The notes below the pieces were generated by a model. That model did not search any database. It saw nothing but the letters and a program-made list of their open reading frames with translations, and was not told the origin of the DNA. From JAPLDB01 sp038206355 (lineage in GTDB: Bacteria; Bacteroidota; Bacteroidia; AKYH767-A; 2013-40CM-41-45): 64,000 bases of DNA. The stretch lies in assembly GCA_038206355.1 (NCBI GenBank), contig JBBRAY010000012.1:17158-81157 (forward strand). Direction: 5' to 3'. The translations under genes were made by a program, and so were the position numbers. This document shows, piece after piece, positions 1 through 8,934 of the stretch. Each line of letters begins with the position of its first letter. The first letter of the stretch is position 1.

Positions 1-252
1 ACTGATCTTTTTGTCTTTCTGACTCAGGCCGAGATTAAAACAAAAGCCAGGGATTGTTTTGATTTTCAGACGCAGAATTACCATCGCGATATCAAAATTC
101 ATTATGTGATTTTTGACAAAAACGGAAAAGAACTTTATGGAGATGTAGCGTTGGTTAAATTTCCTTCGAATTCCAACGACATAGGAGAGATCATGGCAAA
201 GAATTTTCCCGCACTCAGTGAAAAAATAAGCGAATCTGTTTCAGCGAAATAA
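1..252 (+). CDS. C-terminal fragment of an unknown protein
   Basis: An open frame runs from the first base to a TAA at 250-252 and gives 83 residues with the 5' part outside the window. The fragment contains a segment like KIHYVIFDKNGKELYGDV, which suggests beta strands, and ends in a charged helical tail (FPALSEKISESVSAK). I do not recognise a family and no catalytic motif is visible. It converges on the membrane protein at 262-1917, with only 9 bases between the two stop codons. Coding character is inferred from the open frame and the ordinary Bacteroidota-like composition. Confidence 0.6.
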   Translation, partial: TDLFVFLTQAEIKTKARDCFDFQTQNYHRDIKIHYVIFDKNGKELYGDVALVKFPSNSNDIGEIMAKNFPALSEKISESVSAK

Positions 253-261
253 TCTTTGCTT

Positions 262-1917
262 TTATTTTCTGTCGAAAATTTTCAGAAAAATATTTTCATT
301 GCTGTAAACCTCATTCCACCGGGTAGAGTCAATTGATTGATCCGGAGAAAAAAGAATCAGGTAGTCAATTTTCATATTACTCAATAGATCAGATTCAATA
401 CTATCCCCTGACGATACCTGCCCGAGGTACCTGGATTTTGAAGCAAGTGCAATTAATGAGGCCTGCGTGTATCCGTCTGTGTTACCGGCTGAATTTTTTA
501 TAGAAGCCAGTGAAGATTCCGGTTGAATCACGGTTCCTGATTCTCTTCGTGCCTTTGCTAAATACCTGTGATCGATGTAAGTTGCTCGCATCGTACCGGC
601 AGGGTGTAACATCGCATTCAACAGCACAGATAATTTCATTTCCCTGTCCTCGGTGAAAAGAATTTCTTTAATCGGTCGTTTAATCGAAAACCCGACGATG
701 AAAAAAATAAAGAAAACATTGATGACAAGCGGTTGTGATTTGAATTTTATTTTTGATTCTTCCATTAGCCATGCGGTTAGCAATAGCATGAGGAGCGTAC
801 AGACCCAAATGTACCGGACGTGCACAAGTATCAATGCGTAGCCTCCGTAAATAAATATTACCGCGAAGAGGAGTGAAAAAAAGTAATCATCAGTAAATAT
901 TTTTTTACGATTTCCAAAAAACAGGAAAGCAAAGAATATGAGCAGAAAGATAAATCCGGTTTGTCGCCTGAAATCAAAATAATATATAGACTGAAAATTT
1001 CTTTTCAATACTTGCTTGTACAATTTCCAATCTGATGGTGTTGTAAAAGGATGCAACGGGGTTATCTGCGTAGCCAAACCGGGATCTTCCCATGCATTTA
1101 CGGCTGTATTATTCACAGGTCTCTTAAGGCCTTCCGTCAAAACAGGTAACTTGTTTTCTTCTTCCGGCCCGGCAGCGACTTCTTTACTCAGATTAAATAC
1201 CGCTGTTTCGCTGATTGTGAAATGATTGTATTTGTCACTGATAAGATATATCCATATTGAGGATATGAGTACAAAGCAAACGATTGCCTGAAAATAATTT
1301 TTAAGGATGTGGAGTTTAAAAGCATATTCCCTGGTAAGGAGTAAATTTTTAAGAACCAGAAAGGAAAAATGAATGAGAAAAAAACATAGTCCGAAAGATT
1401 TTGAAAAATAAAGTAGTACTCCCAGAACCCCTGCAATGAGGCCAAAATGTTTGTGATTATAGAATTCCTTTTCTGAAACAATCCGCAGGTATAATAAGAT
1501 GACGAACAGGAATAATAGATCGGGTGTCAGGTTGAGTAGGGCATAACTTATTAGAAACGGGATTACGGCAAAAGAGAGTACGATTTGCAGAATCCGGGTG
1601 TGTACAATGGATTGGGTAAGTTTTCCGAAATTATACAACGCAAACCATCCAATCATCAACTGAAGCACTTTAAAAACAAAAATATCGTTGTGGGATAAGT
1701 TGAATAATAATGCCAGCATCCAGGAAAGCAGCGGACTCCAGTAGCCGTTTATTGCATTCGCGAAATCATGATGCTGGTATTTATGTGCAATCGTAATATA
1801 AGAAACCGTATCAGGGTTATCGACATATCCCGCCAGAAATGGAAATACCAGCGTGGCGGCAGCGGCATAAACCAACGACGAAAACAGAAACAGGCTGTTG
1901 CTTTTAAAACGGTACAT
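262..1917 (-). CDS. GT-C-type multi-pass membrane glycosyltransferase (putative)
   Basis: A protein of about 551 residues with roughly ten hydrophobic segments. It begins with a basic N-terminus (MYRFKSNSLFLF) and a first membrane helix, followed by a luminal/periplasmic loop with an acidic motif, VDNPDTVSYI. That layout (helix 1, then a D-containing loop) is typical of the GT-C fold used by PMT/ArnT-like glycosyltransferases that take lipid-linked sugar donors. The last third is a soluble domain with a possible Rossmann-like end (KIDYLILFSPDQ). I chose the ATG at 1917 because the longer frame (to 1971) adds 18 non-hydrophobic residues that overlap a good promoter box. It is divergent from the aldehyde dehydrogenase. 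The substrate is unknown; it may be another kind of large membrane protein. Confidence 0.6.
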   Translation of the reverse strand: MYRFKSNSLFLFSSLVYAAAATLVFPFLAGYVDNPDTVSYITIAHKYQHHDFANAINGYWSPLLSWMLALLFNLSHNDIFVFKVLQLMIGWFALYNFGKLTQSIVHTRILQIVLSFAVIPFLISYALLNLTPDLLFLFVILLYLRIVSEKEFYNHKHFGLIAGVLGVLLYFSKSFGLCFFLIHFSFLVLKNLLLTREYAFKLHILKNYFQAIVCFVLISSIWIYLISDKYNHFTISETAVFNLSKEVAAGPEEENKLPVLTEGLKRPVNNTAVNAWEDPGLATQITPLHPFTTPSDWKLYKQVLKRNFQSIYYFDFRRQTGFIFLLIFFAFLFFGNRKKIFTDDYFFSLLFAVIFIYGGYALILVHVRYIWVCTLLMLLLTAWLMEESKIKFKSQPLVINVFFIFFIVGFSIKRPIKEILFTEDREMKLSVLLNAMLHPAGTMRATYIDHRYLAKARRESGTVIQPESSLASIKNSAGNTDGYTQASLIALASKSRYLGQVSSGDSIESDLLSNMKIDYLILFSPDQSIDSTRWNEVYSNENIFLKIFDRK

Positions 1918-1934
1918 AATTCTTCTCTGCCTGA

Positions 1935-1942
1935 CAAATGTA
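1935..1942 (-). promoter_or_regulatory. Candidate Bacteroidota -7 promoter element
   Basis: On the minus strand this reads TACATTTG, a full match to the Bacteroidota -7 consensus TAnnTTTG. It lies 18 bases ahead of the chosen ATG at 1917. No clear -33 TTTG is found at the ideal spacing, so the call is tentative. Confidence 0.35.
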
Positions 1943-1985
1943 GTTGAACTTAAACAACTAACTTCGTGCAAAATTTTATATAAAG

Positions 1986-3551
1986 ATGAATACTGACACC
2001 CTTACAGGTAAAGATTATGGAATAGCTGAAGCCCTTAAAACGCTCGGAATTCAGAAAATTAATAATGGCGCTTCTACCGGCACGCAATGGATTGAAACGA
2101 ATGGAGAAATTATTGAATCATTTTCTCCTGCCGATGGGAAAAGCATTGGTAAAATCAAACAGGCTACTGCTGAAGATTATGAAAATATTATTCTGAAGGC
2201 GCAGGAAGCTTTTCAAAAATGGAGAATGATACCTGCTCCTAAACGGGGAGAAGTGGTACGGCAAATCGGCGATGAACTTCGAAAGTATAAAGAGCCTCTG
2301 GGAAAACTCGTTAGTTATGAAATGGGAAAAATTTACCAGGAGGGGCTGGGAGAGGTTCAGGAGATGATCGACATCTGCGATTTCGCTGTTGGGTTATCCC
2401 GGCAGCTTTATGGATTAACCATGCATAGCGAACGTTCTCGCCATCGCATGTACGAACAATATCATCCGCTTGGTATTGTGGGCGTAATCAGTGCCTTTAA
2501 TTTTCCGGTTGCGGTTTGGAGCTGGAATGCAATGCTGGCAATGGTTTGCGGGGATACAATAGTCTGGAAACCCTCCAGCAAAGTGATGTTGTGTGCCATT
2601 GCAACACATCACATCATTGCAGGTGTGTTGAAGCGAAATAACGTTCCTGAAGGCGTTGTAAATCTTGTTGCCGGCGGATCAAAATATGTAGGTGATAATT
2701 TCCTTGCCGATCACAGGGTGCCGCTGATATCAGCAACAGGTAGTACAAGGGTCGGAAAAAGGGTTGGGAAAATTGTTGGCGAACGTCTTGGAAGAAGTCT
2801 CCTTGAGCTGGGTGGTAACAACGCCATCATCATCAGTGAACATGCTGACATGGACCTCGCTTTACGGGCCGTCCTTTTCGGGGCCGTGGGTACTGCCGGA
2901 CAAAGATGTACTTCCACGCGCAGGCTGATCATTCATGAATCAGTATATGAAACGTTTAAGAATAAGCTATTAAGTGCTTACAAGCACATCAGGATCGGAC
3001 ATCCGCTGGACGATAAAACACTCGTGGGGCCACTCATTGACCTTGATGCAGTAAATGGGTTTATCACTGCTCAGGATCGTGTGAAGAAAGAAGGAGGTAA
3101 AATAATTTATGGTGGTGAAGTGTTGAAGGGAGACGGCTATGAAAGCGGTTGTTATGTGATGCCATGCATTGCTGAGGTGACTAAAAATCTGCAGATCGTT
3201 TGCGAAGAAACCTTTGCGCCGCTTTTGTACCTGGTGAAGTATAAAACTATTGATGAAGCGATTGCGCTCCACAACGATGTCCCGCAAGGATTGTCATCCG
3301 CCATTTTCTCCCGCAATATTTTAGAGACTGAAAAATTTCTCTCTCACGAAGGCAGCGATTGCGGAATTGCAAATGTGAATATCGGAACCAGTGGAGCCGA
3401 GATTGGCGGTGCTTTTGGAGGTGAAAAAGAAACCGGCGGAGGCCGTGAAAGCGGAAGCGACAGCTGGAAAATATATATGCGCAGGCAAACCAATACGATT
3501 AACTATTCAACCGAACTGCCGCTGGCCCAGGGAATACATTTTGATATCTGA
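1986..3551 (+). CDS. Aldehyde dehydrogenase, antiquitin (ALDH7)-like
   Basis: A 521-residue NAD(P)-dependent aldehyde dehydrogenase of full family length. Visible motifs are the cofactor/active-site region GVISAFNFPVAVWSWNAML, the WKPSSK lysine motif, the catalytic glutamate in LELGGNNA and the catalytic cysteine in GTAGQRCTSTRRL. The GQRCTSTRR sequence and the FNFPVAVWSWN motif are characteristic of the ALDH7/antiquitin branch, which oxidises alpha-aminoadipic semialdehyde (piperideine-6-carboxylate) in lysine catabolism. The exact substrate is inferred from family resemblance. No lysine-degradation partner gene lies beside it. It is probably a monocistronic cytosolic enzyme, ended by the hairpin at 3579-3617. 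Confidence 0.88.
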   Translation: MNTDTLTGKDYGIAEALKTLGIQKINNGASTGTQWIETNGEIIESFSPADGKSIGKIKQATAEDYENIILKAQEAFQKWRMIPAPKRGEVVRQIGDELRKYKEPLGKLVSYEMGKIYQEGLGEVQEMIDICDFAVGLSRQLYGLTMHSERSRHRMYEQYHPLGIVGVISAFNFPVAVWSWNAMLAMVCGDTIVWKPSSKVMLCAIATHHIIAGVLKRNNVPEGVVNLVAGGSKYVGDNFLADHRVPLISATGSTRVGKRVGKIVGERLGRSLLELGGNNAIIISEHADMDLALRAVLFGAVGTAGQRCTSTRRLIIHESVYETFKNKLLSAYKHIRIGHPLDDKTLVGPLIDLDAVNGFITAQDRVKKEGGKIIYGGEVLKGDGYESGCYVMPCIAEVTKNLQIVCEETFAPLLYLVKYKTIDEAIALHNDVPQGLSSAIFSRNILETEKFLSHEGSDCGIANVNIGTSGAEIGGAFGGEKETGGGRESGSDSWKIYMRRQTNTINYSTELPLAQGIHFDI

Positions 3552-3578
3552 TACACTTTGATGGGTAACTCTAAATAG

Positions 3579-3617
3579 ACAGCCGCTGAACAAAATGTTT
3601 AGCGGCTGTTATTTTTA
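3579..3617 (+). terminator. Intrinsic terminator after the aldehyde dehydrogenase
   Basis: A 13-bp stem with one G-U pair (arms 3579-3591 and 3597-3609, outer sequence acagccgct/agcggctgt) and a 5-base loop is followed by a T-rich tract (ttattttta). It lies 28 bases after the stop and separates this gene from the convergent TPR gene. Confidence 0.85.
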
Positions 3618-3651
3618 TTCTGATCTCAAATCTCTAATCGGGAGTTTTTAT

Positions 3652-5445
3652 TTACTTCCCTCCGGCTTTTTTGTTTTTTGGATCGAGTTCGTATTCAATT
3701 GATTTTTTCCACTCAATTATTTCCTTGTTTTCGGGATCTATCTCGAGAATTTTATTCAGGTATTCAAGTGCCGTTTTTAGATTCTTATTTACCTGTACAT
3801 AATATGCTGCTAAATACCGGTATCCTTCTACAAGTCCGCTCTTGTATTTGGCGGAATTTGCTGTATCGGCCGTAGCAACTTCAATGTACTTTTCATAATG
3901 CGGCTTCGCAAGTCCGTCCTTCGAAGTTGAATCAATAAATGCATTTGCTTTTGCACGCCATAAGAATCCACTGGCATAAGTAGGTGTGAGCTCATTCACT
4001 TTTGCAAAAGCTGTATCAGCATTCAAATAATCCGTGCTGAAGAAATATGATCTTCCAAGATTAAAGTAATCCGTTACAGTTGCACCTTTACAATTCTGAA
4101 TCTTCTCTTGTATGATTGCCGCGGCTTCAGTGTACTTTTTCAATTTGTCGTAACTCTTCCATATCTCCTGAAGTAAATCGCACCTTGAGTTATCCCGCAG
4201 GTAGGCTTTTCTGAGTAAGTCAACGCCCAGAGAATCCAGGTCATTCATTATACAAATCTTTCCATAGTATTCATAATCCTGAGGGATGCGCCTGTCTTCT
4301 TTTACATTTTCAAAAAGCTTTTGTGCTGCAACCAATGCCTTTGCGGAATCTTTAGTTTCATACATTGAATAAGCAGTAACCCGAAGCAGGGTTGGACTTT
4401 TGGCATCGCAGGTTTTGTTAAGCTGATTAATTTCACTAATAGCTCCGGAATAATCCTTACTCAGGTAAAGAAATGACGCATACCGGATTCGGGCACCGCA
4501 ATTATTACTTGAAAGTTCGAGATATCTTTTATACTCTGATTTGGCATCTTCAAGTTTTCCAAGCCTGTAATAGCATTCTCCCAGTTCCCTGTGCGCAGGA
4601 GCAAATGAATCATCAATTTTAATGGCGTCTTTAAATTCATTTGCTGCGCCTTCATAGTTTGTAGATCGCTTATACAATCTTCCTTTATTTACAATTGCCT
4701 TCACTGATTTGGGATCCAGTTCCATTGCTTTGTTGTAATAATCTGCCGCCAGCGTACCATTATTCAGTTCAGAGTAAATATCACCGAACAAGATCTTAAT
4801 TTCAGGATTTTTTGGCTGCAATGCAGCTGCTCTGTCCAGCAGCCCTTTTGCTTTTTCAAGTTCTTTATTTTTCAGATGAACAAAAGCATCAGCTGCTTCA
4901 ATTAATATCTGTGCGTTCTTTGTCCCTGCTTTTACAATTGTTTCATCTATAATGCTGATTGCTGTTTTCACGTTGGCGGTTGCAGTCTGATAAAGTGCGT
5001 TGGAAGTATCAGCAATCTCCTTCATTCTCCTCAGTTGCAAATCGTCTTCCGCAGTTTTTGACGATAGTTTATCATAGTTGGTTTTTACCATCTGATAATC
5101 GTCATTCGCAATATTGCTGTTTCGTTTTGTTTCGGCTACGCTATAGAGATTGAGAAGATATTTTGCTTTTCCAATTTGAATCAATAAATTACCCTGATCT
5201 ACGCTTGCGCCTTTGTTATACATCACCTGCGCCGAGTCCGGGTTTTCGCTTAACAGATAATTTTCTCCGAAATAATAATAGGTAGTTGCATTGGATGGAT
5301 CTTTTGATATCAGGTCTTTGAAAAGTATTGTGGCATCTTCATACTGTTCATTATTGGTAAGCCTGATAGCATCATTCAGTGTCTGTGAAAAAACACTGGC
5401 ACTCATCAGCAGCGCTGCTATAAATACACTTTTTTTCATTTTCAT
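3652..5445 (-). CDS. Secreted TPR-repeat protein
   Basis: A 597-residue protein with a signal peptide (MKMKKSVFIAALLMSASVFSQ) followed almost entirely by tetratricopeptide-like helix pairs. Several are near canonical, for example around residues 220-300 (ADYYNKAMELDPKSVKAIVN and APAHRELGECYYRLGKLEDA) and near the C-terminus (ALEYLNKILEIDPENKEIIE). TPR arrays are protein-protein interaction scaffolds, and this one should sit in the periplasm. It is the last gene of the exbB-exbD-exbD-tonB-79aa-PstS-like-TPR run, 47 bases after the PstS-like gene. A role in organising a TonB-linked or envelope process is inferred from that position only. Confidence 0.85.
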   Translation of the reverse strand: MKMKKSVFIAALLMSASVFSQTLNDAIRLTNNEQYEDATILFKDLISKDPSNATTYYYFGENYLLSENPDSAQVMYNKGASVDQGNLLIQIGKAKYLLNLYSVAETKRNSNIANDDYQMVKTNYDKLSSKTAEDDLQLRRMKEIADTSNALYQTATANVKTAISIIDETIVKAGTKNAQILIEAADAFVHLKNKELEKAKGLLDRAAALQPKNPEIKILFGDIYSELNNGTLAADYYNKAMELDPKSVKAIVNKGRLYKRSTNYEGAANEFKDAIKIDDSFAPAHRELGECYYRLGKLEDAKSEYKRYLELSSNNCGARIRYASFLYLSKDYSGAISEINQLNKTCDAKSPTLLRVTAYSMYETKDSAKALVAAQKLFENVKEDRRIPQDYEYYGKICIMNDLDSLGVDLLRKAYLRDNSRCDLLQEIWKSYDKLKKYTEAAAIIQEKIQNCKGATVTDYFNLGRSYFFSTDYLNADTAFAKVNELTPTYASGFLWRAKANAFIDSTSKDGLAKPHYEKYIEVATADTANSAKYKSGLVEGYRYLAAYYVQVNKNLKTALEYLNKILEIDPENKEIIEWKKSIEYELDPKNKKAGGK

Positions 5446-5492
5446 TTTTTCTAACTCTTGCTTTATACAATACTTTTTACAAAGATAGGTTA

Positions 5493-6449
5493 TCAGTTTG
5501 CGCGGATCAAACGAACAGGCATCGTTGCGGGCAACATTCCCATTAACCTGATGATCCTTTGACCCTGATCCCCTGCAACAAATGAAGCAAAGCCGGTGCC
5601 AAGACCATTTCTTCCTTCCCGGCTGATGATATAAACGTCCCGGGTAAGCGGATATTGCTTTAATGCAATATATGCCTGATAAGGTTTGAAGTACTCATGG
5701 GAAAATTTTGAAGTATCAGGGGGAGAAAGTTCCGCAATTCTGACTTTTTTCAAAAACTGATTTGTCATCGGATCGTCACGGTCGCTGACCCAGTTTACAC
5801 TGATAACGCCAATTGCATTGGCGTTTTTGCTTACATAGTCTGCAACATCTGCATTTGAATTGACAGCAAACCAGTTTTCGGGCATAGTATTTTTGTCAAG
5901 CTGAAATGTTTCTTGCAGGTATCTCGTATTTGAAGATCCGTTCTTATCAAATACAAGTACAATATTACCGAGCGCAGAGGCGGAATTTTTTTGTTTCCAG
6001 TCGCCAAAACTGCCGTTCACAATTTTTGTAAGCTCATTAAAACTAAAGGTGGTATCCGGATTTTCATTGTTGACAACAATAGCAACTGCATCAATTGCAA
6101 CTTTTGTTACGCGGGGAATAATTTTTCGTTCTAAAAAAAAATCTTTTTCCTGCTGATTTAATTCACGGGAGGAAATAATTAAACGGACCGAATCATTCCC
6201 GATCAATTCTTTGAATGCCTCACTCTCCGGCAGATATTTAATGTGAAGATTGGCTTTCTGATACAGACTTTGAAAGGTATCAGACTCAACAGACATCAGT
6301 GGCTGATAGGATTCATCACATACAATAAGAACTTCACCGGAAGTAGGGGTATCGTTATAAGTAGGTTTGTCTTTACCGGATTTACATGCGGTGAGAAAAG
6401 GAAGAATACCTGCTACAATCAGTAAATAAATTCCCTTATTGATTGGCAT
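5493..6449 (-). CDS. PstS-like substrate-binding lipoprotein
   Basis: About 318 residues. From the ATG at 6449 the protein has a lipoprotein signal with lipobox LTAC (MPINKGIYLLIVAGILPF then LTACKSGKD), so it should be anchored in a membrane facing the periplasm. The body resembles the PstS/PBP-like periplasmic binding fold: an early GEVLIVCDESYQPL strand, AVAIVVNNENPD (the PstS domain boundary region), VFDKNGSSNTRYL and a C-terminal REGRNGLGTGFASFVAG segment. The longer frame (to 6515) would hide the lipobox, so the internal start is preferred; it overlaps the 3' end of the 79-aa gene by 14 bases. No Pst permease or ATPase genes are nearby, so a phosphate-uptake role is doubtful; a binding or sensing role within the TonB operon is an inference. 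Confidence 0.8.
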   Translation of the reverse strand: MPINKGIYLLIVAGILPFLTACKSGKDKPTYNDTPTSGEVLIVCDESYQPLMSVESDTFQSLYQKANLHIKYLPESEAFKELIGNDSVRLIISSRELNQQEKDFFLERKIIPRVTKVAIDAVAIVVNNENPDTTFSFNELTKIVNGSFGDWKQKNSASALGNIVLVFDKNGSSNTRYLQETFQLDKNTMPENWFAVNSNADVADYVSKNANAIGVISVNWVSDRDDPMTNQFLKKVRIAELSPPDTSKFSHEYFKPYQAYIALKQYPLTRDVYIISREGRNGLGTGFASFVAGDQGQRIIRLMGMLPATMPVRLIRAN

Positions 6450-6675
6450 GTTCCTGATCTGTTTCCGGATGCACAGAAAAAGTTTTGTATAAACGGTATC
6501 CGCGGTATGCAGCATAAAGTAAAAGTACTATACCCATCATTTTTGTATTTACTTCCGGCAATGCATCTAAGTGAACAGTAAAAAGTAGCAGAATCCCGGC
6601 GATGGCATATAATGTCATCATAATGAGATTGAACCAAAAATGAAATTTACCTGCGAATTTTTTCTGCTCTGACAT
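6436..6675 (-). CDS. Small two-helix membrane protein of the tonB operon
   Basis: 79 residues with two predicted transmembrane helices (FWFNLIMMTLYAIAGILLLF and MMGIVLLLYAAYRGYRLY) joined by a short loop and followed by a polar tail (HPETDQEHANQ). It lies 9 bases downstream of tonB, and its 3' end overlaps the start of the PstS-like lipoprotein gene. I do not know its function. Its tight coupling to tonB and the PstS-like gene suggests it belongs to the same membrane assembly. Confidence 0.72.
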   Translation of the reverse strand: MSEQKKFAGKFHFWFNLIMMTLYAIAGILLLFTVHLDALPEVNTKMMGIVLLLYAAYRGYRLYKTFSVHPETDQEHANQ

Positions 6676-6684
6676 TCGAAAAAA

Positions 6685-7479
6685 TTACTTCAACGTAAAA
6701 TTTACGGGGAGATTAAACTGAACCTGAACGCTTCGTCCGTTCTGACGGCCTGCCTTCCAATCGGGCATTGATTTCACCACACGCAAAGCCTCTTCATCGC
6801 ACCCACCGCCAATTCCCCGAAGAATTTTGGCTTCTTTAATTTTTCCGTCTTTATCAACAACAAAACTCACATACACACGGCCTGTGATATTATTCTCCCG
6901 TGCCACCGGAGGATATTTAATATTCCTGGCAATGTACTCCAGCATTTTATCTTCACCTCCCGGAAATGAAGGCATCTCCTCAACAATCGTAAATACTTTT
7001 CCTTCATCAGGATCAACTACGGGATTTTCAGGTGGCAGATCAACCAGATTTTCTCCTTCCTGGGTTTCTGTACTAACCTGAACGTCTTTAATTTCATCAA
7101 CTGTTGGTGGGGGCTCAACAACTTCTTCGTCTTTTACAACTTTCGGTGGCGTAAACTTTATAGTCTGCTGAACAGGAGGTGGAGGAATTACCGGTGGAGG
7201 GGGGGGAGTTGATTTATCTATTGGTGGTGGTTCTGCGAGCGTAATCTCTGTAAGCACTTTGTCATCTTTCCCAATGTTAGATTTTGAGATTAGGTTAGCA
7301 ATGAATGGAATAGCAAAAGCAACGATAACAGCACATACAGTAATTAGCAATGCCCGGAGTATACGCCTCTCATATTCTTTGCGAAGCTGGTATGCGCCGT
7401 ATTCTTTGTTCCTGTTGGCAAATACCAACTCCGCCCGATCACGGTTCGTTGCATCATTCCAGTCTAAGAGCCATTTCAT
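6685..7479 (-). CDS. tonB: Energy transducer TonB
   Basis: 264 residues. A cytoplasmic N-terminus (KEYGAYQLRKEYERR) leads into one membrane helix (about residues 43-65). A proline-rich periplasmic spacer (PPPIDKSTPPPPPVIPPPP and on) follows, then a C-terminal TonB domain with KYPPVARENNITGRVYVSFV and GGGCDEEALRVVKSMP. The KEYGAYQLR N-terminus is typical of Bacteroidota TonB proteins. TonB carries proton-motive energy from ExbB/ExbD to outer-membrane receptors. The coding strand has an eight-C run (plus-strand G run 7199-7206) inside the proline stretch, a place prone to slippage. It follows the second exbD gene after 70 bases. Confidence 0.93.
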   Translation of the reverse strand: MKWLLDWNDATNRDRAELVFANRNKEYGAYQLRKEYERRILRALLITVCAVIVAFAIPFIANLISKSNIGKDDKVLTEITLAEPPPIDKSTPPPPPVIPPPPVQQTIKFTPPKVVKDEEVVEPPPTVDEIKDVQVSTETQEGENLVDLPPENPVVDPDEGKVFTIVEEMPSFPGGEDKMLEYIARNIKYPPVARENNITGRVYVSFVVDKDGKIKEAKILRGIGGGCDEEALRVVKSMPDWKAGRQNGRSVQVQFNLPVNFTLK

Positions 7480-7549
7480 TTTCTTGCTTATTTATTACCT
7501 ATAACGGTTCAATTCTTAAATTCTTTTTGTCCGCAAAAATGTAATCAAT

Positions 7550-8194
7550 CTATTGTTGCGTATTCTTTATGAGTTCCTCCTCTGTTTCTGATACATCCAC
7601 AATGGCATAACGGGATACATTTGTAATCAGCATTTCATCAAGAATATCAACGAGATTCTTGTATTTTGATTTGTCATCAGGTTTAATCAGAACAATCAGC
7701 CCTTTCTTTTCGGCGGCTTTTACTGCAGCGATATGCCTTTTTATTTCGTCATTGTCATTCTTAATCAGTCCTTTATCCACAGAATCACGAACAGCCTTCA
7801 CCTGGTCAAATACCAGTTTATTTTTTTCAAGTAATATATTGTGAATGCTGTTTACTCCTTTAAGAGAAAAATTTGCAAGATTTGTTTCAGGAGGCTGGGC
7901 CGGGTCATCAACACCCATATACCAGATAATGCGGTCATTCTCGGTCAGCAGCAACGATAATGTCTGTGATGCAGGAACCTTTGTTCTGTCTTCATCTTTT
8001 ACCTCATCCTTTACGGGCATGGTAATGTCCATTGTCTTTGGCTTACTGAAAGTGGTAGTCAGCATAAAAAAAGTGAGGAGCAGAAAAGCCAGATCCACCA
8101 TTGGAGTCATGTCAATATGAGTGGATGATTTTTTAGCACGTACTTTTTTGTGCTTCTTATCGCTACCCTGTTCCTTTTGTTGGACCTCTGACAT
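7550..8194 (-). CDS. exbD: ExbD/TolR-family protein (second copy)
   Basis: 214 residues. A basic lysine-rich cytoplasmic start (KKHKKVRAKKSSTHIDMTP) precedes the single transmembrane helix with the conserved aspartate of the proton path (MVDLAFLLLTFFMLTT). The periplasmic part is longer than the roughly 140-residue E. coli ExbD, with an inserted helical region (KNDNDEIKRHIAAVKAAEKK) before the C-terminal subdomain YKNLVDILDEMLITNV. It lies 22 bases downstream of the first exbD copy. Paired exbD genes are usual in Bacteroidota TonB operons and probably form heteromeric ExbD. Confidence 0.92.
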   Translation of the reverse strand: MSEVQQKEQGSDKKHKKVRAKKSSTHIDMTPMVDLAFLLLTFFMLTTTFSKPKTMDITMPVKDEVKDEDRTKVPASQTLSLLLTENDRIIWYMGVDDPAQPPETNLANFSLKGVNSIHNILLEKNKLVFDQVKAVRDSVDKGLIKNDNDEIKRHIAAVKAAEKKGLIVLIKPDDKSKYKNLVDILDEMLITNVSRYAIVDVSETEEELIKNTQQ

Positions 8195-8216
8195 TGTTCT
8201 TTTTTTCTAGATTATT

Positions 8217-8828
8217 TTATTTCTCTTCAGTTCGGGTCTCTAAATTCGTAATCAATGCAAAATGGTTTGCCTTATTATCCTGTAAGATAGATATTACCCT
8301 CTTAATGGTTGGGATATCAGCGTCTCCATCACCACGTATTGCCATGTTGTACAAGGGGCCGGCATGACGACCAAAATTTATCCAATCTGAAAGCTGGTTA
8401 TCGAGGGAGTCATGTGGAATACCTTTAGTCTCCAGGTTCATTTTCTTACGCATTTCTTCGTCAGCACCTAAATATGCCTTCATGTTCTCCATCGGCATAC
8501 CAAAAGTAGACAAAAGAGAAAATCGTTTTTCTTCCTGTGGAGTGAATGAAACCTTATAACGTTCTGCCATTTTATTCAGTATGGCTATGCGGACTTTTTG
8601 CCCTTCTACATTATAAAAAACCCGACCGTCCTTATCAACGGTGATCATAAAAACATTTTTCTCAGGCAATGGAATTTCCGAAACAGATGATGGCATATCA
8701 ACGATTACAGGTTCTTCAGGTCGGAATTTAGTAGTGAGCATAAAAAATGTCACCAACAAAAATGCCAGATCAACCATTGGCGTCATGTCCAATACTGGGC
8801 TATTCTTCGGAACTTTTACTTTAGGCAT
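8217..8828 (-). CDS. exbD: ExbD/TolR-family protein (first copy)
   Basis: 203 residues. A short basic start (MPKVKVPKNSPVLDMTP) leads into the conserved helix MVDLAFLLVTFFMLTTKF, whose aspartate is the proton-handling residue. The periplasmic domain contains VFMITVDKDGRVFYNVEG and ends in ADIPTIKRVISILQDNKANHFALI, typical of ExbD. A helical insertion (about residues 90-150) makes it longer than enterobacterial ExbD. It is 106 bases downstream of exbB. Confidence 0.92.
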   Translation of the reverse strand: MPKVKVPKNSPVLDMTPMVDLAFLLVTFFMLTTKFRPEEPVIVDMPSSVSEIPLPEKNVFMITVDKDGRVFYNVEGQKVRIAILNKMAERYKVSFTPQEEKRFSLLSTFGMPMENMKAYLGADEEMRKKMNLETKGIPHDSLDNQLSDWINFGRHAGPLYNMAIRGDGDADIPTIKRVISILQDNKANHFALITNLETRTEEK

Positions 8829-8934
8829 TATTTAATTTATTAGTAAGAGGTTTGCCTGAAATGCAATTCCATAAACATATGAAATTGTTTTCCGCTCACG
8901 CGCTTCGGATAAGTTGGTCAATTAATTTTCCGGC

